Shown piece after piece: positions 8,567 through 17,716 of a stretch of DNA of 64,000 bases. The translations under genes were made by a program, and so were the position numbers. Below the pieces are notes generated by a model that saw nothing but the letters and a program-made list of their open reading frames with translations, made no database searches and had not been told where the DNA came from. The DNA lies in contig JAJBUG010000016.1 of NCBI GenBank assembly GCA_020860515.1, positions 1 to 64,000 on the forward strand, given 5' to 3'. How positions within the stretch are numbered: position 1 is the stretch's first letter; each line of letters begins with the position of its first letter. This stretch comes from Bacteroidales bacterium (GTDB lineage: Bacteria > Bacteroidota > Bacteroidia > Bacteroidales > Muribaculaceae).

Positions 8567-9847
8567 ATGCAAAAAATATTTTACACTATAATTGTTGCCC
8601 TTTGTATTGGGGTCTTTTCTTGTGGGAAGAAGCAAGCGCAGACTGCCGAGGCAGAGCCGCAGTTTGTGACCGTGAAAGACGGCAATTTCTATATTGGCGA
8701 CTCAGTGTATAACTTCGTAGGCGCCAACTTCTGGTACGGCGCCATCCTCGCCTCCGAAGGCCGAGGAGGCGATCGCGCTCGACTGCAGAAAGAACTCGAT
8801 CTGATGCAAGAGCTCGGCATCGACAACCTGCGAGTGCTTGTTGGCGGTGATGGCCAAGAAAATATACCCAGCCATATCATGCCTGTACTGCAAACCGCAC
8901 CTGGCGTTTACAATGACACCATCCTCGATGGCCTTGACTATCTGATGGCTGAGTTGGAAAAGCGTGACATGCGCGCTGTTCTCTACATCAACAATGCGTG
9001 GGAATGGAGCGGCGGTTACGGCACATACCTTGAATGGGCAGGCGCTGGTCCAGTGCCTAACCCCAGCATCGACGGCTATCAGAATTATATGAACAAGGTG
9101 GCAGAGTTCGTGCACAACGATTCCGCCAAGGCCATGGCTCTGCGTCACACCCAGAACATGGTGAGCCGCGAGAACCGCTACACTGGCAAGCCTTACAGCG
9201 AATCCCCAGCCCTGATGACATGGGAAATCGCCAATGAGCCTCGCGCTTTTGCAAGCGACTCGCTCACCAAGGCTCTATTCGAGGAGTGGGTGCTTGGCAC
9301 CGCTTCTGCCATTAAGGAAATTGACCCTAACCACCTGGTATCAACGGGCAGCGAAGGCCTCCACGGCTGCGAGGGCGACCTCGACTTATGGGCCAGAATC
9401 CACAATTCTCCTGAGATTGACTATGCTATCATTCATCTATGGCCCTACAACTGGAATTGGGTGACTGCCGAGACAGCTGCCGACAGCACCGACGTGGCGC
9501 TGTCTAAAACCGTGGAATATATCCAGCGCCATGCCAATGTCACCAACAAGCCTATTGTGCTTGAAGAGTTTGGCTATCCGCGCGATGGCATGGCTTTCTC
9601 AGTTGACTCGCCCGTAACTGGCCGCGACAAGTTCTACGAAGGCGTGTTTGACCTGATCAACAAGAGCGGAATGATCGCAGGCTGCAACATCTGGGCCTGG
9701 GGCGGCTATGTAAACCCGCCTCACGACACTTGGCAACCTTGGGATCCCTATACAGGCGACCCTGCCCAAGAGGCACAAGGCCTCAACTCGGTATTCGCCA
9801 CCGACACCACAACTCTCAATATCATTAAAAACGCAACACAAAAATGA
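8567..9847 (+). CDS. GH5-family beta-mannanase (GH5_7-like), lipoprotein
   Basis: The 426-residue lipoprotein has a lipobox ending FSC near residue 19, so it is anchored to a membrane, probably at the cell surface. The catalytic domain is a TIM barrel of clan GH-A. The NEP motif supplies the acid/base Glu224 and the LEEFG motif the nucleophile in the Glu333-Glu334 pair. Aromatic-rich loops (WPYNWNW near 290, NNAWEWSGGYG near 143) resemble GH5 subfamily 7 endo-beta-1,4-mannanases. The gene overlaps the downstream CE7 esterase by four bases (ATGA), so the two are translationally coupled. Cleavage of acetylated gluco- or galactomannan is the likely role; subfamily assignment rests on motif memory. 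Confidence 0.82.
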   Translation: MQKIFYTIIVALCIGVFSCGKKQAQTAEAEPQFVTVKDGNFYIGDSVYNFVGANFWYGAILASEGRGGDRARLQKELDLMQELGIDNLRVLVGGDGQENIPSHIMPVLQTAPGVYNDTILDGLDYLMAELEKRDMRAVLYINNAWEWSGGYGTYLEWAGAGPVPNPSIDGYQNYMNKVAEFVHNDSAKAMALRHTQNMVSRENRYTGKPYSESPALMTWEIANEPRAFASDSLTKALFEEWVLGTASAIKEIDPNHLVSTGSEGLHGCEGDLDLWARIHNSPEIDYAIIHLWPYNWNWVTAETAADSTDVALSKTVEYIQRHANVTNKPIVLEEFGYPRDGMAFSVDSPVTGRDKFYEGVFDLINKSGMIAGCNIWAWGGYVNPPHDTWQPWDPYTGDPAQEAQGLNSVFATDTTTLNIIKNATQK

Positions 9848-11106
9848 AATATACAGTATTTCTATCAATATCATTGGTGGCTCTTTCGATGGGAGCCAAG
9901 GACTTAAAAGCCGACCTCGACTTGAGCCACAACCTATGGTGGGAAGCCCCCGAAGTACCAGTGGTGAAATTCACCTTGACTGATACGCTCGGCAACCTTA
10001 ACGAATCAGATCTCACCTTCCGCGTGACAAGCGACCGCGACGAAAGCCGCGACTTGGTGAAATTCACTGGCAAGACCCATATTCTCGCCGGAGACAAGCA
10101 AAGCGTGCAATATACCATAAATGTGGCTGAGCCAGGCTTCTACAAATGCTTTATCTACGACGATGGCAATCTGATCAAAAAATTCAACATCGGCTATGAG
10201 CCTACGCTTGTGGTATCGCTTCCCGATGCAAAACCCGACTTCGACCAGTTCTGGGACACCGCCCTCAGTGAATTGGCAGCCGTTCCTGGCAACTACACTA
10301 TAACCGAGGACCCGGAAAAGAGCGGCAAATTGCGCAAGGCCTACAAGGTGACGATGCAGAGCCTTGGCGATGAAACCATCAAGGCATATCTCTATATGCC
10401 CGTGGAGCCAGGCCAGTACCCCGCTCAAATATATTACAATGGTTACGGAGGCAAGCCTTGGGAGATGGATCCTGATGGGCGCCCAGGATGGATCGAACTG
10501 GTGACATCGGTGCGCGGACAATTCTACAGCGAGCCTGACAACAAATACGGCGACTGGATCCGCTACAACCTTGACAAACCATCAGAATACTATTACAAAG
10601 GCGCATACATGGATGCCGTGCGCGCTATCGACTTCGTAAGCCAGCTCGACAATGTTGACACCACCAACATCTACGCCGAGGGTGGCAGCCAAGGCGGTGC
10701 GCTGACATTGGCTGCAGCAGCCTTGGGCGGAGGTCGCCTGCGTGCCATCATGCCATATATACCCTTCCTAAGCGACTTCCGCGACTATTTCAAGATTGTG
10801 AATTGGCCGGCTGACCCAGTGAAGGAAGAGGCTGCTCGCATCGGTCTGACCGACGATCAGGTTTACGACAACCTTACATATTTCGACATCAAGAATTTGG
10901 CTCGACGCATCACATGCCCGGTGATGATGGGTATTGGGCTGCAGGATCCTACATGTCCGCCCCATACCAACATGGCATCCTACGCCTTGATCAAAGCCCC
11001 CAAGAGCCTTACTATCTATCCGACATGCGGCCACACCGTGGACTATGCGGATTGGACCCCCCGACGCGATGCTTTTATCGCTGACATAATGAACTGCACT
11101 AAATGA
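9844..11106 (+). CDS. CE7-family acetylesterase (acetyl xylan esterase/cephalosporin deacetylase fold)
   Basis: This 420-residue alpha/beta hydrolase has an N-terminal signal sequence and a beta-rich N-terminal domain of about 130 residues. The nucleophile elbow is GGSQGG with Ser282, the acid Asp368 lies in GLQDPTCPP, and the catalytic His397 in CGHTVDY. This matches CE7 enzymes, which deacetylate short oligosaccharides. Its start overlaps the stop of the mannanase gene (ATGA) and its own stop overlaps the start of the Rid-like gene, so the three genes form one coupled unit. With the SASA-type esterase upstream, the locus would have two deacetylases of different folds. Confidence 0.87.
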   Translation: MKYTVFLSISLVALSMGAKDLKADLDLSHNLWWEAPEVPVVKFTLTDTLGNLNESDLTFRVTSDRDESRDLVKFTGKTHILAGDKQSVQYTINVAEPGFYKCFIYDDGNLIKKFNIGYEPTLVVSLPDAKPDFDQFWDTALSELAAVPGNYTITEDPEKSGKLRKAYKVTMQSLGDETIKAYLYMPVEPGQYPAQIYYNGYGGKPWEMDPDGRPGWIELVTSVRGQFYSEPDNKYGDWIRYNLDKPSEYYYKGAYMDAVRAIDFVSQLDNVDTTNIYAEGGSQGGALTLAAAALGGGRLRAIMPYIPFLSDFRDYFKIVNWPADPVKEEAARIGLTDDQVYDNLTYFDIKNLARRITCPVMMGIGLQDPTCPPHTNMASYALIKAPKSLTIYPTCGHTVDYADWTPRRDAFIADIMNCTK

Positions 11107-12239
11107 GTCTGGAACAAAACACCTGGAATTATCCCAGCCACGGAGTCACTGCTCGCCTAACTAAGTTTAAGCCCCAAGAGGGCGCGAGCGAGTGGCACGT
11201 GGCACTGACTATCGACAATCCTTTGCTGAGCTGCCATCAGCAAATAGCGAATATCTCAGAGGTACTCAGCCTCATTACATGTGAGCACATGCCCCCTACT
11301 GCTCGACCAATGCTAAAGCGCTGGTACCTGAGCGATGCAGCCAATCAATCAGCTCTTATTCCAAAAGAGCCCATGGTGGCTACCTCGGTAATAGAGCAGC
11401 CTCCGCTCAATGGCACCAAGGTGGCATTGTGGGCTTGGTTTGCCGATGGACTTGAGCAAACTGGCTTTGGCGCACTCAGCCACAATGGCCTTACTCACCG
11501 ATTCACTGCTTCCCAGACTGTGCCAGGAGCCGACTCTGAGACTGCAACCAAGTGGATGCTCGACCATCTGTCGCTGTCGCTTGAGCAGCGCGGCGCTTCG
11601 CTTGCCAACAACTGCGTGCGCACTTGGCTATTTGTGCGCGATGTTGACCGCAATTATCATGGAGTGGTCACTGGCCGCAACAAGGCATTTGAGACTGCCG
11701 GGCTGCGTCCCTCGACCCATTTCATCGCCAGCACTGGAATCGGAGGCCGCACTGCCGACTCTAACGCGCTTGTAGCCATGGACTCATACAGCGTGCTTGG
11801 CCTGCAGCCAGGGCAGATGCACTTTCTCTATGCCAAGGACTACTTAAGCCCAACTTATGACTATGGCGTGGCTTTCGAGCGTGGAACATATATCGACTAC
11901 GGCGACCGCCGCCATGTGTTCATCTCTGGCACAGCCAGCATCAACAACCGTGGAGAAATCGTGCACCCGGGCGACATCGCCAAGCAGACCGACCGCATGC
12001 TAACCAATGTTGAAGCCCTGCTTGGCGAGGCATACTGTAAGTGGGGAGATGTGGCTCAAATGACTGTATATCTGCGCGACATAGCTGATTACGCACTGGT
12101 GCGCCCCATCTTCGACACGCGCTTCCCCAATGTGCCGCACGTGATAGTGCTGGCCCCCGTATGCCGCCCAGGCTGGCTAATTGAGATGGAATGCATGGCA
12201 GTGAAGGAGGCTAAAAACACAGCTTTCTCAGAATTTTAA
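11103..12239 (+). CDS. Rid/YjgF-like protein with large N-terminal domain (chorismatase-like architecture)
   Basis: The 378-residue protein has no clear signal peptide. Its C-terminal part (about 265-370) reads as a Rid (YjgF/YER057c) domain, with HVFISGTAS, a long helix containing TDRMLTNVEALL, TVYLRD and a final CRPGWLIEMECMAV segment. The N-terminal 240 residues resemble the region that precedes the Rid-like domain in FkbO/Hyg5 chorismatase-type proteins, but I see no proof of that activity. It overlaps the CE7 gene by four bases. A cytoplasmic small-molecule lyase or deaminase translated together with extracellular glycan enzymes is unusual. The role is unknown. Confidence 0.65.
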   Translation: MSLEQNTWNYPSHGVTARLTKFKPQEGASEWHVALTIDNPLLSCHQQIANISEVLSLITCEHMPPTARPMLKRWYLSDAANQSALIPKEPMVATSVIEQPPLNGTKVALWAWFADGLEQTGFGALSHNGLTHRFTASQTVPGADSETATKWMLDHLSLSLEQRGASLANNCVRTWLFVRDVDRNYHGVVTGRNKAFETAGLRPSTHFIASTGIGGRTADSNALVAMDSYSVLGLQPGQMHFLYAKDYLSPTYDYGVAFERGTYIDYGDRRHVFISGTASINNRGEIVHPGDIAKQTDRMLTNVEALLGEAYCKWGDVAQMTVYLRDIADYALVRPIFDTRFPNVPHVIVLAPVCRPGWLIEMECMAVKEAKNTAFSEF

Positions 12240-12587
12240 GCACCTAATTTTAACACTCCCTTTTTTGCACTGTTAAAATCACGTGAGGGAAAAATAGTAT
12301 AACTTTATGATAAAAAAGTGTGACTTTTTTACAATGAAAAGTTATAATTTTGCACTAATATAAAGTTTTTAACCTTATATTACTTTCAAATTGTTAACTT
12401 TGCCTAACTTTCCACAGGGCGATAGTCACAATGCGATACTTACTAACACAACAACAAACTAATTATTAATACCTCTAAAAACGTAACAATCATTATCGTA
12501 ATAGCTTAAATCAATAACATTTCAACAAAAACAAGAATAATCTATACCGGATTTGTAAATATAAACTAACCAATTTATTATCAACGA
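12240..12587 (+). promoter_or_regulatory. Promoter region and long AT-rich leader of the susCD operon
   Basis: This 348-base gap holds a TTTTAACA/TGTTAAAA inverted repeat at 12249-12277. Two -7-like boxes follow, TAATTTTG at 12345-12352 and TAACTTTG at 12395-12402. The second is the better promoter candidate, although neither has a perfect TTTG 20 bases upstream. From there a leader of about 180 bases, almost free of G, leads to the susC start codon. Long leaders are common before susC homologues and can bind regulatory RNAs, but no antisense RNA gene is visible here. Confidence 0.5.
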
Positions 12588-15500
12588 ATGAAACTAATCC
12601 AAAACAAAGTTGCGACCGCAAGCATTTGCCTTGCTTTGTTATGCGGCGCACCCACGGTCTGGGCCTCTCCATTGGAGGCTGAACAGACGGCCCCCACTGT
12701 AAGGGTCACTGGTACTGTTACGGATGAAACCGGCGAGCCTCTGATCGGGGCCAATGTCGTTGTGAAGGGCCAGACTCGTGGCGTCAACACCGACATCGAC
12801 GGTAATTTCACCCTGGATGTCGAACCGGGCCAAACCCTGGTAGTAAGCTACATCGGCTGCCTCCCCCAAGAGGTGGTTGTTAAGGACGCTGGACATCTTG
12901 ACATTAAGCTCTCCGAGAACGCTACAATGCTCGAAGAAGTTGTGGCTATCGGTTATGGCGTGCAGAAAAAGAAACTCGTGACTGGTGCCACCGTGCAGGT
13001 CAAGGGTGAAGACGTGGCCAAGATGAACACTACCAACGTGCTCACTGCCATGCAGTCAACTTCGCCTGGTGTGCAAATCACCCAATCATCTTCTCAGCCT
13101 GGCAAGGGCTTTAAGGTTAACATCCGTGGTATGGGTACCATCGGCGATTCATCGCCTCTGCTTATCATCGACGGCATCAACTCAGGTACAGCCGACGATG
13201 GTCTTAACGGACTCAACCCCAATGACATCGAATCAATCGACATTCTCAAGGATGCTGCATCTTGCGCCATCTATGGTGCTCGCGCTGCCAACGGTGTAAT
13301 CCTCGTTACCACCAAGCAGGGCCAGTCAGGCAAGGTTACCGTGCAATACGATGCCAACTTTGGCTGGAGCAACGCTTACCGCGTGCCTGGCGTGCTCAAC
13401 GCTCAGCAGTACATGCAGATCATCAACGAGACCAACTTCAACACCTACGGCACAACCACCAACTGGAGCAGCCTGGTGCCTCAGAGCATTCTCGACCGCG
13501 TGAACAACGGATGGGAAGGCACTGACTGGTTTGATCTCTATCGCAACAAGAATGCCTTCCAGATGAACCACTCACTCACCGTCAGCGGCGGTAGCGACGT
13601 GAGCAAGTTCTCAATCAGCATCAACTATAGCAAGAACGAAGGCATCATGGGTGGCGACAATGCATCGGACTACAGCCGCTACGGTGGTCGTATCAACTCA
13701 GAGCATATCGTACTCAAGAATAAAGACCACAGCATAATCACCCTCGGTGAAAACCTTTCTTACTGGTACAACAGCAGCCACGACCTGCCCGAAAGCAACG
13801 GTTACTGGAACATCATGCAGAACGTTTATAGCGCTTCTCCCCTGGTGCCCGCTTACCGCGAGGATGGCAGCGTAGCCAGCTATGATGTGGATGGTGCTGG
13901 CTTCTCAACCAACATTTATAGCAACCCATTGAACGGCTTCCTCAATGGCCAGTACAACTCGCTCAACCGCAGCCGCAACTTCGGCATAGGTGCTACCTTC
14001 TACTGGATTATCGAGCCGATCAAGAATCTCCGCTATCGCGGCCAGATCAACACTGGCTACAGCGCAAGCAACTACCGCGCCCAGAGCCTTCCATTCTCAA
14101 TGAGCTCAACAGCAGCCAGCGGTTCTTACGGTCTGCAACAAACCGAGAGCCAAAGCTCAAGCATGTCATTTGAAAACACTATTACTTATATTCTTCCCTC
14201 GTTCGGCAAGAACAACATCGACCTCATGATTGGTCAGTCGTTCGAGCGCTCGAACTGGAGCACCGGCCTTTCAATGACAGCTTCTGACGTGGCTTCATCA
14301 GTCAACTCACTCGTACTCAATGGTTGGGACTATGCTGTAATGTCAAACTTCAGCAACATCACTGGTTACAGCGGCTATGACAATCCCAAGCAGGGTAGCA
14401 TTTCTTCGTTCTTCGGTCGTGTTAATTACAACTTCGACGAGAAGTACCTGTTGACCGCCATCGTTCGTCGTGATGGTAGCTCCAACTTCGCTAAGGGTCA
14501 CCGCTGGGGCACATTCCCATCAGTATCTCTCGGCTGGGTCATCTCAAATGAGAAATTCCTGGAGAACGCAACAGAGACCATGGACTTCTTGAAACTCCGC
14601 GCAAGCTGGGGTCAGAATGGTAACTGCAACATCAGCAACTTCTACTATTTGTCAAATATCGGCTTCTCACCCACCGACTATGCAGACTACGGTTACAAGT
14701 TCAGCAGCGATATGATCAACACCGTTAACGGCAGCTACACCACTGGTGCTTATGCTAAGAACGTGCCTAACGAGGACGTAACTTGGGAAAAGTCAGAACA
14801 GTGGAACGTTGGTCTTGACGCTCGCTTCCTCCGCAGCCGCCTCGGCATGAACCTTGACTTCTATATCAAGAAGACTAAGGACTGGCTGGTACAGGCTCCT
14901 CTTAATGATATCCTCGGCTACGAAGAAGCTGCCTATATCAATGGTGGTGACGTAGAAAACAAGGGTGTTGAAATCGCCTTCAGCTGGAACGACCGCATTG
15001 GCAGCGACTTCAACTATCATATCAATGTGAATGCCGCTTACAACCACAACGAAGTTACCCGCTTGGCTACTTCATCAGGCAAGATTGGCGACGACGTATC
15101 AAGCGCACTCTTCCAGAACTCTTCTTATGTATCGCTCGTAGAGGTTGGCCACCCAATCGGCTACTTCAGCGGTATGGACTACACTGGGGTATGGCAGACA
15201 CAAGAGCAAATCGACGCAGCTCGCGCAGCTGGTCAGGCAGTACTTGACAACGCTCAACCTGGCGACCTGATGTGGATCGACTGGAATGGCGACGGTCAAA
15301 TCACTCTCGATGGCGACCGCCACGAAATCGGTGATCCGAATCCTGATTGGACCCTTGGTATCAACCTTGGCGCCAACTGGAAGGGCTTCGACTTCAGCAT
15401 CGCTGGTAGCGGCGCTTTCGGTCAGCAAATCATGCAGTGCTACCGCACCGCCCTCCTTGCTAACCAATACCTGCAGTACACTACTGATGTCCTTGACCGT

Positions 15501-15836
15501 TGGCACGGTGCTGGCACAAGCAACACCAATCCTCGCCTCACAGTAGGTGGTGAGAACAACCAGTGGGTATCAACCTACTACATGCACAATGCCGACTACT
15601 TCAAGATCCAGAACATCACCATCGGCTACGACTTCAAGCGTATTTGGAAGAGCTGCCCGTTCCAGACCCTGCGTCTCTACGGTCAGGTACAGAACCTCCA
15701 CACATTCACCAGCTACAAGGGCGTAGATCCCGAGTGCGGTAGCAATGGCGGTACTAACTCTTGGGCAAAGGGTATCGACCTCGGTCTCTATCCTACAGCT
15801 CGCACATGGCTCTTTGGCGTAAGCATCAAGTACTAA
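12588..15836 (+). CDS. SusC-like TonB-dependent outer-membrane glycan transporter
   Basis: The 1082-residue protein has a signal peptide (about 1-26), a CarboxypepD_reg-like Ig domain (VRVTGTVTDETGEPLIGANV onward, about 36-115), a TonB-box-like EEVVAIGYGVQKK stretch, a plug domain with the GMGTIGDSSPLLIIDG and ILKDAASCAIYGARAANGVI signatures, and a 22-strand type barrel ending in SIKY. It would import oligosaccharides released by surface enzymes, working with the SusD partner that starts 22 bases downstream. No HTCS, ECF sigma/anti-sigma or SusR regulator lies nearby, so control must come from elsewhere or from the long leader. The mannanase-esterase genes upstream suggest a mannan-type ligand. 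Confidence 0.95.
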   Translation: MKLIQNKVATASICLALLCGAPTVWASPLEAEQTAPTVRVTGTVTDETGEPLIGANVVVKGQTRGVNTDIDGNFTLDVEPGQTLVVSYIGCLPQEVVVKDAGHLDIKLSENATMLEEVVAIGYGVQKKKLVTGATVQVKGEDVAKMNTTNVLTAMQSTSPGVQITQSSSQPGKGFKVNIRGMGTIGDSSPLLIIDGINSGTADDGLNGLNPNDIESIDILKDAASCAIYGARAANGVILVTTKQGQSGKVTVQYDANFGWSNAYRVPGVLNAQQYMQIINETNFNTYGTTTNWSSLVPQSILDRVNNGWEGTDWFDLYRNKNAFQMNHSLTVSGGSDVSKFSISINYSKNEGIMGGDNASDYSRYGGRINSEHIVLKNKDHSIITLGENLSYWYNSSHDLPESNGYWNIMQNVYSASPLVPAYREDGSVASYDVDGAGFSTNIYSNPLNGFLNGQYNSLNRSRNFGIGATFYWIIEPIKNLRYRGQINTGYSASNYRAQSLPFSMSSTAASGSYGLQQTESQSSSMSFENTITYILPSFGKNNIDLMIGQSFERSNWSTGLSMTASDVASSVNSLVLNGWDYAVMSNFSNITGYSGYDNPKQGSISSFFGRVNYNFDEKYLLTAIVRRDGSSNFAKGHRWGTFPSVSLGWVISNEKFLENATETMDFLKLRASWGQNGNCNISNFYYLSNIGFSPTDYADYGYKFSSDMINTVNGSYTTGAYAKNVPNEDVTWEKSEQWNVGLDARFLRSRLGMNLDFYIKKTKDWLVQAPLNDILGYEEAAYINGGDVENKGVEIAFSWNDRIGSDFNYHINVNAAYNHNEVTRLATSSGKIGDDVSSALFQNSSYVSLVEVGHPIGYFSGMDYTGVWQTQEQIDAARAAGQAVLDNAQPGDLMWIDWNGDGQITLDGDRHEIGDPNPDWTLGINLGANWKGFDFSIAGSGAFGQQIMQCYRTALLANQYLQYTTDVLDRWHGAGTSNTNPRLTVGGENNQWVSTYYMHNADYFKIQNITIGYDFKRIWKSCPFQTLRLYGQVQNLHTFTSYKGVDPECGSNGGTNSWAKGIDLGLYPTARTWLFGVSIKY

Positions 15837-15858
15837 AAAAGCTAATTATCTAAGAACA

Positions 15859-17697
15859 ATGAAGAAATTTATATATTTAGCAGCGGCAGCCCTTGCACTT
15901 ACCTCGTGCGATGACTTCCTGGATTCGGAGAACTACACCGAGGCCAACACTGGCAACTACCCAGCGTCTGCAAATGACTTGAACACTGAGTTGGCCGCAC
16001 TCTACGGAGTGATGAACCAAATCAGCAACAACCCTCTGATGACACCTTGGCTCAACAATGCCCTGATGTCGGACGATTGCAATGGTGCCGGAGGTACGGG
16101 CGACACCGAATGTCACGCTATCAGTCACTTGATGGCCACTAAGGGCGACTACTACAGCGATGCATGGCATTGCATATATGTAGGTATCTCACGCGCCAAC
16201 GCTATCATCTACAGCGTAGATGCTTTTGACTGGACTGGCAACGAGAGCACTCGCAACCAACTTCTGGGCGAGGCTTACTTCATGCGTGGTCTCTTTTATC
16301 TGTGGGGCGTACAGAACTGGGGCAATATCCCAGCTTACTGGGCTGCAGCAGCTCCCGATCCCTGCCCTCAGGTAGATGCCGAGACTGAAACTTTCCCACA
16401 TATCCTTGCTGACTTCGTATCGGCTATGAACCTGATGCAGCATGGAGCTACCACCCAGGGCGATGGCCATGCCACCAAGGGTGCAGCCGAGGGTTATCTT
16501 GCTCGTGCTTATATGTTCTATCAGGGCTTCTACAAGAAGGCTGGCGAATTGGCCTCGGCTTCATTAGCAGATGTTGAACTTCCCGAGCAGGAAGGCGTTA
16601 GTGGCAACTTGACAAAGAGCCAAGTGGTTTCAGCCCTTGAAGATTGCATCAATAATGGCGGTTACAGCCTGATTAGTGATTTCCGTCTGCTCTGGCAATA
16701 CACCAACTCTCTCACTGCTCCCGACTATGCTTATGTAAGCGACCTGTATGCAGCAGGTCAGAGCTGGGCTGGCAATGGCAACAGCGAACAGATCTTCCAA
16801 GTGCAATTTGGCAACATGGCTTCTTGGAATGGTACTATCGCCATGGGCTTCACCAATGAGACTTCGCTTTACGTAGGTCTCCGCTGCGATGAGGATGCTA
16901 ACGGCGTTTCAAACGGCGATCTTGGCACATTCCCCTTCGGTCAAGGCTGGGGCCAGGGCACATTCAATTACAACTCAGTAAGCGAATGGAGCAATAGCGA
17001 CCCACGTAAGAACGCTACCGTGCTCGACTGCGAATCAGAACTTGCTGCTTTTGCTTACACCACCTCATGCTCTGAGGAAACTGGTTACTACAACAAGAAG
17101 TGGCTGCCCGTTACCTGCTCAGGCTCAAGTTGGGACGACCACACTCAGTACTACACATGGTGGGGTGTTTATCGCAACAGCAACACCAGCCCGGTGGTTT
17201 CCAACAACAATGGCAACTCATTCCAGGGTGACCACTTTGCCGACATCATCCTCATGCGTCTTGCCGACGTGATGCTGATGCATACCGAGCTTACAGGCGA
17301 TGCTACCCAGATGAACAAGGTTCGAGATCGCGCTGGCTTGGCTGCAGCAAACTATAGCTGGGCTAACATTAAGGCTGAGCGCCGTTGGGAACTCTTCGGC
17401 GAAGGCCTCCGCTATCAAGATCTCCGTCGCTGGTCAGGCAAGAATGGCGGAGCAAGCTGCGAGGCAGCAGTTGCCCTGCAGAAGCAGGATGGCACCAAGG
17501 TTAACTACACTGGCACCTGGACCACTATGCACCATGCATCTACAGGTTGGGCTACTCGCTATGCTGAGACCGATGGCTTCTTGCCTATTCCTACTGATCA
17601 GATCAACATCATCGATAACCCCGAAGTGCTGACACAGAACGCAGGCTGGGGCAGCGATGTAAGCGACTGGAATATGACCGGTACTCCTGTATATTAA
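15859..17697 (+). CDS. SusD-like surface glycan-binding lipoprotein
   Basis: This is a 612-residue lipoprotein with lipobox LTSC at about residue 17 followed by the acidic DDFLDSE surface-export-like signal. Helical TPR-like segments (LLGEAYFMRGLFYLWGVQNWGNIP; GAAEGYLARAYMFY) and the C-terminal RWELFGEGLRYQDLRRW block are standard SusD features. It would cap the SusC barrel and select the glycan. It is co-transcribed with susC upstream and with the surface lipoprotein gene 19 bases downstream. It is somewhat longer than many SusD proteins (500-560). Confidence 0.95.
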   Translation: MKKFIYLAAAALALTSCDDFLDSENYTEANTGNYPASANDLNTELAALYGVMNQISNNPLMTPWLNNALMSDDCNGAGGTGDTECHAISHLMATKGDYYSDAWHCIYVGISRANAIIYSVDAFDWTGNESTRNQLLGEAYFMRGLFYLWGVQNWGNIPAYWAAAAPDPCPQVDAETETFPHILADFVSAMNLMQHGATTQGDGHATKGAAEGYLARAYMFYQGFYKKAGELASASLADVELPEQEGVSGNLTKSQVVSALEDCINNGGYSLISDFRLLWQYTNSLTAPDYAYVSDLYAAGQSWAGNGNSEQIFQVQFGNMASWNGTIAMGFTNETSLYVGLRCDEDANGVSNGDLGTFPFGQGWGQGTFNYNSVSEWSNSDPRKNATVLDCESELAAFAYTTSCSEETGYYNKKWLPVTCSGSSWDDHTQYYTWWGVYRNSNTSPVVSNNNGNSFQGDHFADIILMRLADVMLMHTELTGDATQMNKVRDRAGLAAANYSWANIKAERRWELFGEGLRYQDLRRWSGKNGGASCEAAVALQKQDGTKVNYTGTWTTMHHASTGWATRYAETDGFLPIPTDQINIIDNPEVLTQNAGWGSDVSDWNMTGTPVY

Positions 17698-17716
17698 TTA
17701 ATTACAAGATTTCATT

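Noticed and set aside
7631..8635. Minus-strand open frame of 334 codons opposite the esterase gene
   Set aside because: It runs antisense through the SGNH catalytic motifs and into the next gene's signal peptide. No family resemblance or promoter was seen.
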